From RDXT01 sp033765305 (lineage in GTDB: Bacteria; Bacteroidota; Bacteroidia; J057), in assembly GCA_033765305.1 (NCBI GenBank), contig JANRID010000010.1:124001-188000 (forward strand): 64,000 nucleotides of DNA, written 5' to 3'. Position 1 is the first letter of the stretch. The number at the start of each line of letters is the position of its first letter. This document shows positions 58,758 to 64,000 of the stretch, piece by piece. Position numbers and translations under genes: made by a program. The notes beneath the pieces are model-generated. The model searched no databases and had not been told where the DNA came from. It saw only the letters and a list, made by a program, of their open reading frames with translations.

Positions 58758-60137
58758 TCAGCAGAGCTGGAATTCGGGGGTGCAAAGCAGGCGGACGTAG
58801 CGCTGTTCAGGATCAGCGATCTGGAGCAGGCTGGGCACAGAGGCTGGCAGCGGGGTTTGCAGACAGAAAGCGGCAGCGGTTTCGAGCTGACGCTGAGGGG
58901 ATACGCTTCCCAGCTGCCGGAGAATGGGCGTCCAGTCGAGGCGGACGTTCAGCCGCCGGGCCTCGCGGGAGGCAGCCTCGCTCAGGTCTTCATCGCCGGC
59001 AAACTCCGCTTTGGGCTGGAAATCCAGTTCCGCGGCGTAGGCCATCGCCAGGGGCAGCCGCAGGCGCAGCATCAGCGCGCTGCCGTCGATCCAGGCCCTG
59101 CCGTCCGGCCAGCCGGCTACGCCCGGCGGATCAAACAGCACCTGTCCCATCGCACGCTGCACGAAGAAGGCCGAGCCGGCATCCCCGAACCGCAGGTTCA
59201 GCAGCCGCATCAGCCCGGCGAGGTATTCGACGGGCGATTTGATCCGGGCGCCGAGGTTGCGCGCTTCATAAAAATGTGCCGAGGTGAAGATGGTTTCCAT
59301 CAGCTCCCCGATCTGGTATCCGCTGCGGTAGAACTGACCGGCCCATTCCTCCACTACGGCCTCCGCCGGCTCGGGATGCACGAAATAGCGGTAGAGCTTG
59401 CGGGTGATAAAGCGGGCGGTCTGCGGGTCTTCGAGCAGCATATCGAGGATGTCGTCCCCGTCGAAAGGGCCGGTCCGGCCCCGGAAGGTTTTTTCGCCGT
59501 AGTCGTGCCGGCGCGGACGGAACACAAATTCCCCCTGCGCATCGAAGCCCCAGCCGGTGAAGGCACGGGCCGCCTCGCGGATGTCTGATTCGGTGTAATG
59601 GCCCCGCCCCAGGGTGAAGAGCTCCATGACCTCGCGGGCGAAGTTCTCATTGGGCTGCTCCCGGGTATTCTGCTGGCTGTTGAGGAACTGCAGCATGCCC
59701 GGATCCTTGGAAATGGCCCGGAGCAGGTCGGCGAAGGAGCCCAGCGCGTGCTGGCGCAGGGTGTTGTGCTGGCGCAGCACGAGGGCAGGGTGGCGCAGCC
59801 GGCAGGCGAAATGGCTGTGCCAGAAGAGGGTCATTTTTTCGCGGAGCTGGCCCTGGGAGGCGGCCATGCGCTCCAGCCAGGCAGCGTTGAGGCCGCGGAT
59901 GAGCAGGCGCTGGGTACGCACTGCTTCCTGCCGCTCCTCAGGCGTCATAGCCAGCAGGCTGGCGGGCAGGCCCAGGCCCCCGGGCGCCGGCAGCGGGTCC
60001 GGCGCTTCGGAGTCGCGGAAAAGCCGGCGCTGCACGTCCCGCAGGGACATGCGCTCCAGCGCGTCGGCGTCCTCCCAGGCCGGGCCGAAGCCGGCCCGGA
60101 AGAGGAGGTGGCGGATGTGCGCGCGTTCGGAAGACAT
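58758..60137 (-). CDS. DUF1800 family protein
   Basis: 459 residues. DUF1800 pattern: HIRHLLFRAGFGPAWED at the N-terminus, LREKMTLFWHSHFAC, LRQHALGSFADLLRAISKDPGMLQFLN, NENFAREVMELFTLGRGHY and AARAFTGWGF, then FITRKLYRYFVHPEP. A fully helical protein without a clear signal peptide, and a partner of DUF1501 in operon order (DUF1800 first). Function unknown; a role in envelope or peptidoglycan maintenance has been guessed from context only. Confidence 0.92.
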   Translation of the reverse strand: MSSERAHIRHLLFRAGFGPAWEDADALERMSLRDVQRRLFRDSEAPDPLPAPGGLGLPASLLAMTPEERQEAVRTQRLLIRGLNAAWLERMAASQGQLREKMTLFWHSHFACRLRHPALVLRQHNTLRQHALGSFADLLRAISKDPGMLQFLNSQQNTREQPNENFAREVMELFTLGRGHYTESDIREAARAFTGWGFDAQGEFVFRPRRHDYGEKTFRGRTGPFDGDDILDMLLEDPQTARFITRKLYRYFVHPEPAEAVVEEWAGQFYRSGYQIGELMETIFTSAHFYEARNLGARIKSPVEYLAGLMRLLNLRFGDAGSAFFVQRAMGQVLFDPPGVAGWPDGRAWIDGSALMLRLRLPLAMAYAAELDFQPKAEFAGDEDLSEAASREARRLNVRLDWTPILRQLGSVSPQRQLETAAAFCLQTPLPASVPSLLQIADPEQRYVRLLCTPEFQLC

Positions 60138-60333
60138 ATGCGCTTAGACTGCGCCGGACAGGGGTGGTTTAATGCGGCGGGTGCAAACAGGCCGGCCCAG
60201 GATTGAAAGCATATACATTCAATATTTTTCACTCATTTTAAATATTTTTTTATTCAAATCGTTCAGATTGGTTTACTATTAATAAATTTTTCATATATTG
60301 TTTTCTTCACTTCTTACCTTTTAATCTGCTGCT

Positions 60334-61689
60334 ATGACCTCGCTTTACCTTTGGATGGCTGCGCTGGCTGGCCTGTGGTTTTCAGTGGAAAAACCCGTTG
60401 AGCCTGCCGCATCCGGTGTGCCGAAAAAAAACCTTGCTTGTCCCTGTCTGTACCAGTTTGCCAGTCCGGACCCATTCTGCCTGATCGAAGAGTACAATTC
60501 CAACGACGGCTATTCCTGCTACGACTACGTCCGCGCTGCCATCGAGTATGGCTGGATCGACCGCAACTGCGGACGGCGCAGCCCCTCCGGGCAGTTTATC
60601 AACATCAACCAGAATGTCCCCAACGGTCCTATCACCGGCGACAACAAATATATTCCGGTATGTAATGAAAACCAGGCGGAGGTCATCTCCTACACCGGCC
60701 ACGCTGTGCTGAAACTATGGGGATCTACGCCTTATGCTTCCAAAGCCAGCGACATCGACGCGCTGTATATCCACACCCAGCCGGGTGTCATAGGGGGCGG
60801 CGGCCCGCCCCAATATTCGGTTTATGTAGGCTCCATCAACGCCGCTACTTCCGCTATCAGTCCGGGCAGCCAGCGGACCTTCAGCATCAAGCATGTAAAT
60901 AGCCTGACATACAGCTGGTCATTCTCCTCCAACTACTGGGATGTCGTAGGCGGATCGGCAAACAGCGCATCCATCACGCTCCGCGCCAAATGCCCCACCG
61001 GGATATACGGCAGCCAGAACACGACGGTGACGGTCACCGCATCCACCACGTGCGGCTCCCGCTCCCAGTCCATCACGATTCCCGTCACGTGCCCTTCCGC
61101 TCCGCCGCCTGGCGCATGCGATGGCACCTACATCCGCAATGGCTCCTCCACCGTATACACCCTGAATTCCTACAACGGCAACCCCGCCGGCGGCATCACC
61201 ACCACCATGGCCGGCAGCAGCGGCGTCACCTACACCTGGACCAAAACCTCCGGCGCGAACGTGTACTGGTACACCTTCGGCACCGGCAACCGACAGATGT
61301 ACATTTCGCTCAGCAGCGGCCAGAGCGCCGGATTCAACATCTCGGCCTCCACCGGCTGCAGCCGCAGTGTGGTGTACGTAGCCACGAGCTTCCGTCCCGG
61401 CCCGCAGCAAGGTTCGGACCCTGCACAGGCTGCGGCAGGGCTGGACGATGGAGTTGCCGGGCTGGCCGGCAGCGTTTCTGTCTATCCCAATCCGGTGCGG
61501 AGCGTGCTGCACCTCGAAGCAGCGCCGGAGCTGGCCGGGCAGGCCTTCCGCATCCTGAGTCCGCAGGGCGCTACGGTGTATCAGGGTGCCCTGGAGGCAG
61601 GCACCATGCAGATCCGCCTGGAGGCGCTGCCTGCCGGGATCTACTTCCTGCAGGCGCCGTCGTGGAGCCTGAAGTTCCTGAAAGAGTAG
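60334..61689 (+). CDS. T9SS-exported protein with PKD-like repeats and possible cysteine peptidase domain
   Basis: 451 residues. A short hydrophobic leader (about 4-18, LYLWMAALAGLWFSV), then residues 35-165 with DGYSCYDYVRAAIEYGWID and GHAVLKLWGSTPYASKASDID, a Cys and a His spaced as in NlpC/CHAP-like peptidases (tentative). Two beta domains follow (TYSWSFSSNYW, TYTWTKTSGANVYW: PKD-like). The last 75 residues form a type IX sorting domain: SVSVYPNPVRSVLHLEA, LPAGIYFLQ and the final LKFLKE. It is therefore secreted through the outer membrane. The 196-base AT-rich gap upstream is the most AT-rich stretch in this part. Confidence 0.82.
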   Translation: MTSLYLWMAALAGLWFSVEKPVEPAASGVPKKNLACPCLYQFASPDPFCLIEEYNSNDGYSCYDYVRAAIEYGWIDRNCGRRSPSGQFININQNVPNGPITGDNKYIPVCNENQAEVISYTGHAVLKLWGSTPYASKASDIDALYIHTQPGVIGGGGPPQYSVYVGSINAATSAISPGSQRTFSIKHVNSLTYSWSFSSNYWDVVGGSANSASITLRAKCPTGIYGSQNTTVTVTASTTCGSRSQSITIPVTCPSAPPPGACDGTYIRNGSSTVYTLNSYNGNPAGGITTTMAGSSGVTYTWTKTSGANVYWYTFGTGNRQMYISLSSGQSAGFNISASTGCSRSVVYVATSFRPGPQQGSDPAQAAAGLDDGVAGLAGSVSVYPNPVRSVLHLEAAPELAGQAFRILSPQGATVYQGALEAGTMQIRLEALPAGIYFLQAPSWSLKFLKE

Positions 61690-61719
61690 CCTTCCGGGCA
61701 ACACTGACTGGCATGGTTC

Positions 61720-61743
61720 AGGGCGCTCCTTCAGGGGCGCCCT
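61720..61743 (+). terminator. Hairpin terminator after the T9SS gene
   Basis: AGGGCGCTCC pairs with GGGGCGCCCT (one G-T pair) around TTCA, 30 bases after the stop codon, with a short TTGTT behind it. It separates the gene from the convergent barrel-like gene. Confidence 0.7.
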
Positions 61744-61764
61744 TGTTCATTCGCCGGGCTGGTA

Positions 61765-62439
61765 TCAGAACCAGATCACCCCGCCGCCGCCCATCAGGCC
61801 CCAGGACCAGATGCTGCGGAGGCGGGAGGTGGCCAGATCCCGGAGGTAGCGGACATCGGGCGTATCGGCGGCGGCGGGCAGCTTGAAGACCCAGCCCACC
61901 TGGGCGCCGGCGCGCCAGGCGATGTGGTCGCCGGAGAAGCGCTGCACGCCGAGCGTCAGGCCGGTCATGAGGGTGGTGAGGCGGGCCAGCACCCGGCGCT
62001 GATCCTGGTAGAAGCGCCGGTCCAGGTCGATGACCTGGTACCGCAGCATCAGCACATCGAGACGGGTAAAGGCGCCCAACGGCGCAGGCGTGCTGCGGCG
62101 GGACGAGCGGTACAGGCTGCAGCCGGGCCCCAGGGCCCAGCCCTGCAGGCGGGCATTGCCCTGGATGGTGCGGTAGCTGTAGCGAAGGGGCGCGCTGTAC
62201 CGGTGGAGGTGCAGGTTGGCGGAGAGGTCAGGGCCGAGCACATATTCGGCGGCAAGGCCGCCGCGCCAGTACACGGGCAGCCCTTCGCGCTGCACCAGCG
62301 CATCGAGCACGCCGGGCGATACCGTCAGTTCGGCAGCAAGGGGCATGCGCTGCCCCAGATAGCCGGCCGGCTGGGCTTGCAGCGCACAAGCCAGCATCCA
62401 GGGCCAGAGCCCGCAGCCTGCGGCAACGCCTGCCTGCAT
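61765..62439 (-). CDS. Exported beta-rich protein, possibly outer-membrane barrel
   Basis: 224 residues. Signal peptide to about residue 23 (LWPWMLACALQAQ). The mature part has alternating short strands with aromatic residues (YVLGPDLSANLHLHRYSAPLRYSY, YQVIDLDRRFYQDQRR, AGAQVGWVFKLPA) and ends in GVIWF, an aromatic C-terminus such as barrel proteins have. I recognise no named family. The next upstream gene on the same strand is 13 bases away, so the two may share a transcript. Confidence 0.68.
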   Translation of the reverse strand: MQAGVAAGCGLWPWMLACALQAQPAGYLGQRMPLAAELTVSPGVLDALVQREGLPVYWRGGLAAEYVLGPDLSANLHLHRYSAPLRYSYRTIQGNARLQGWALGPGCSLYRSSRRSTPAPLGAFTRLDVLMLRYQVIDLDRRFYQDQRRVLARLTTLMTGLTLGVQRFSGDHIAWRAGAQVGWVFKLPAAADTPDVRYLRDLATSRLRSIWSWGLMGGGGVIWF

Positions 62440-62452
62440 ATGGCGGCACCGG

Positions 62453-62713
62453 TTATTTGCCGCCTCTGAAGCCGCCGCCGCTGCCTAGTCCGCCGTCCTG
62501 CACCATCCGGGGCAGGTAATAGCTGCGGAAGGTGGTCCGCAGGCATTCGCCGTTGCGGTCCCGGTAGCCCTCCGGACAGTTCCGGCGCAGTTCGGCCATC
62601 GTCTGGCTGTCGGTGAGGTCGCTGGCGCCCCATCCGCGGGTCGAAGCGGTGTATGCGGCCAGGCTGATGCCGCCGCAGAGCAGGATGGTGAGCAGTTTTC
62701 CGCGGTTGTTCAT
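62453..62713 (-). CDS. Small exported protein of unknown function
   Basis: 86 residues. N-terminal signal or anchor at about 5-22 (KLLTILLCGGISLAAY), then a short mature part with two cysteines (RRNCPEGYRDRNGECLR), which could form one disulfide, and a Gly-rich end (GGLGSGGGFRGGK). Not recognised. It stands between the barrel-like gene and the DUF4178 gene, 11 bases from the latter, so probably on one transcript. Confidence 0.6.
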   Translation of the reverse strand: MNNRGKLLTILLCGGISLAAYTASTRGWGASDLTDSQTMAELRRNCPEGYRDRNGECLRTTFRSYYLPRMVQDGGLGSGGGFRGGK

Positions 62714-62724
62714 GTGGCTGGGGG

Positions 62725-64000
62725 TTAAAATAATTGGCTGCGTTTAACATGAGCGTACACGCCGGCGGCGGCAAAGAGCAGCCCGGCTATCAGGTACCAG
62801 CGGGTGAGCATGATGCCGTTGCGGAGCGACACCTCGATCTGCGACGCGTTGGCGCTTTCCCAGTACAGGCGGATGGCATATTCGCCGGGCTGCCGGAGCC
62901 GGAAGGTGATGGAGGCCTGGTCATCTGTTTCGGTCCAGCTTCCTTCGTCGTCCACGCCGGAGTAGTAGGAAAAATTCCCTTGCAGGACGTTGACCGGCTC
63001 GCCGCTTTCGTTGAGGATGTAGGCCAGCACCGGAAATTCCGAGTTGTTGGCCAGGCCCGCTGCGCGCATATTCAGCCGGTAGAGCCCAGGCGCTTCCGCC
63101 TTGAAGGGCCCGTAGCTCCGGTTCATCGATTCCGGACGCACTTCCAGGGTTTCCTTCCATAGAGACTTGCCATCCGAAAACATCGCCATCAGCAGCAGCA
63201 CGCCCATCGCCAGGGCGCTGACCCAGGCCGCCTGGCCGATAAAGCCCCAGCGGTGGTAGGATTCCTTGATCTCCTGCACACTGGCTTGAGTATCAAAGGC
63301 TTCGAGAATCTGCTGGCGCGAAAGCGGGCGCTCGCGGAAAAATTCCACCTCGGTCAGCTCCCCCGTCTCCGGGTGCAGGCGCGATTCGGCGATATAGTCG
63401 ATGCCGCCGTGCTTGTAGGAGGCAAACTGGATCTGGTCGCCGGTCTGGATGCGGTAATTGGATTCCCCTTCGAAAAAGAGGGCCTGCGCATCGCCGTACT
63501 CCCGCACAATGCTCCGGCCGTGGCTGCGGAAGAACCCCATCCGCCGGTGGTCATCGAGCAGCATCGGGGTTTCAGGCACGATTTCTTCCGACAGCGCATA
63601 CCCTTCGTCGTCCTCTACCAGATACAGGTAGGTCCGGCGCTGGTCCATGAGCAGCCATTCGTCGTAGATCCAGACCTCGGAGGAATAGCCGGAGCCGTCC
63701 TCGTCGGTGTAGTATTCCTGGTAATCCATCCGCCAGCGCGTGCGGGCGAGCACCTGATAGAGCCGCCCGTCGAACTCGCCTGTCATGCCGAGGCGGATGA
63801 AGGACTTCGGCTGATGCCGGCCCGGGTCGCCGAGCGACTTGAGGATCTGATGGGTCTCCGAGCGGGCGTCGAGCACGGATCCGCAGTATTGGCAGGCGAT
63901 CTCCTGCGCGCGCGGGTGCACGATGCTGAGGGCGTTGCCGCAGCTGGGGCAGCTGAACTGCTGCAGCGGATGCAGTTGCTCCTGGGTCCGGATGGCGCTT
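62725..64000 (-). CDS. DUF4178 membrane protein with zinc ribbon (N-terminus beyond window edge)
   Basis: The frame runs open to the window edge; the visible part is about 425 codons and the start is missing. Two zinc-ribbon CxxC pairs (CPSC and CQYC) open the visible part. A DUF4178-type domain follows (IRLGMTGEFDGRLYQVLARTR, with EYYTDEDGSGYSSEVWIYDEW), a second copy-like region at IQTGDQIQFASYKHGGIDYI, then two membrane helices (AAWVSALAMGVLLLMAMF and LIAGLLFAAAGVYAH) flanking a beta-rich extracytoplasmic domain. DUF4178 genes often accompany polyamine-aminopropyltransferase or SPFH genes; none is visible here because of the edge. Confidence 0.8.
   Translation of the reverse strand, partial: SAIRTQEQLHPLQQFSCPSCGNALSIVHPRAQEIACQYCGSVLDARSETHQILKSLGDPGRHQPKSFIRLGMTGEFDGRLYQVLARTRWRMDYQEYYTDEDGSGYSSEVWIYDEWLLMDQRRTYLYLVEDDEGYALSEEIVPETPMLLDDHRRMGFFRSHGRSIVREYGDAQALFFEGESNYRIQTGDQIQFASYKHGGIDYIAESRLHPETGELTEVEFFRERPLSRQQILEAFDTQASVQEIKESYHRWGFIGQAAWVSALAMGVLLLMAMFSDGKSLWKETLEVRPESMNRSYGPFKAEAPGLYRLNMRAAGLANNSEFPVLAYILNESGEPVNVLQGNFSYYSGVDDEGSWTETDDQASITFRLRQPGEYAIRLYWESANASQIEVSLRNGIMLTRWYLIAGLLFAAAGVYAHVKRSQLF

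Overview
The window reads as chromosomal DNA of a high-GC member of the Bacteroidota, most likely of the Saprospiria/Lewinellaceae type (inference). The evidence is a type IX secretion C-terminal sorting domain (protein at 60334-61689), a cbb3 oxidase with fused CcoN/CcoO, STAND and effector-associated-domain proteins, tandem USPs, DUF1501/DUF1800 pairs, and a recurring Bacteroidota-type promoter (TTG, 20 bases, TAnnTTYG) ahead of several genes. No rRNA, CRISPR array, prophage or recognisable insertion sequence was seen.

Layout. 1-6.2 kb: a truncated secreted protein, a Na+/H+ antiporter of the ArsB/NhaD type, a large AsmA-like envelope protein and a lone acyl carrier protein. 6.2-15.9 kb: a TetR regulator, then one long operon for an efflux machine (HlyD adaptor, TolC channel, ABC ATPase, two MacB/FtsX-type permeases) that ends with its own sigma-54 response regulator and histidine kinase. 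A candidate -24/-12 promoter and two tandem palindromes lie upstream of the operon, which suggests self-regulation. 15.9-23 kb: proS, truB, a 1231-residue TPR protein with a degenerate CHAT-like N-terminus, and a tandem USP. 23-32 kb: a complete cbb3 cytochrome oxidase locus (ccoI, ccoS, ccoNO, ccoQ, ccoP, ccoG, ccoH, and a TauE/SafE membrane protein). 32-42 kb: tRNA-Leu(CAG), parB, ruvB, a PaaE-like reductase, a DUF983 protein, a USP, a photolyase/cryptochrome, a GNAT acetyltransferase, rsgA and an M61 peptidase.

42-53.5 kb is the accessory region: a Uma2 nuclease-like gene, a UPF0175/DUF3368-PIN pair, a secreted TPR/WG/LRR protein flanked by four copies of a palindromic repeat, a translationally coupled SIR2-EAD11 / nSTAND1-TM pair, small regulators and enzymes, a nucleotidyltransferase and an Rpn-family nuclease. 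The SIR2/STAND pair with the neighbouring LRR protein and its hairpin repeats is the best candidate for an undescribed conflict (defence) system here. 53.5-64 kb returns to envelope and metabolic genes: DUF3500, the beta subunit of an acyl-CoA carboxylase, a lipoprotein glycoside hydrolase, the DUF1501/DUF1800 pair, a T9SS-exported protein, a small barrel-like protein and a truncated DUF4178 zinc-ribbon membrane protein.

Most long open frames opposite these genes are GC-driven shadows and are left out.
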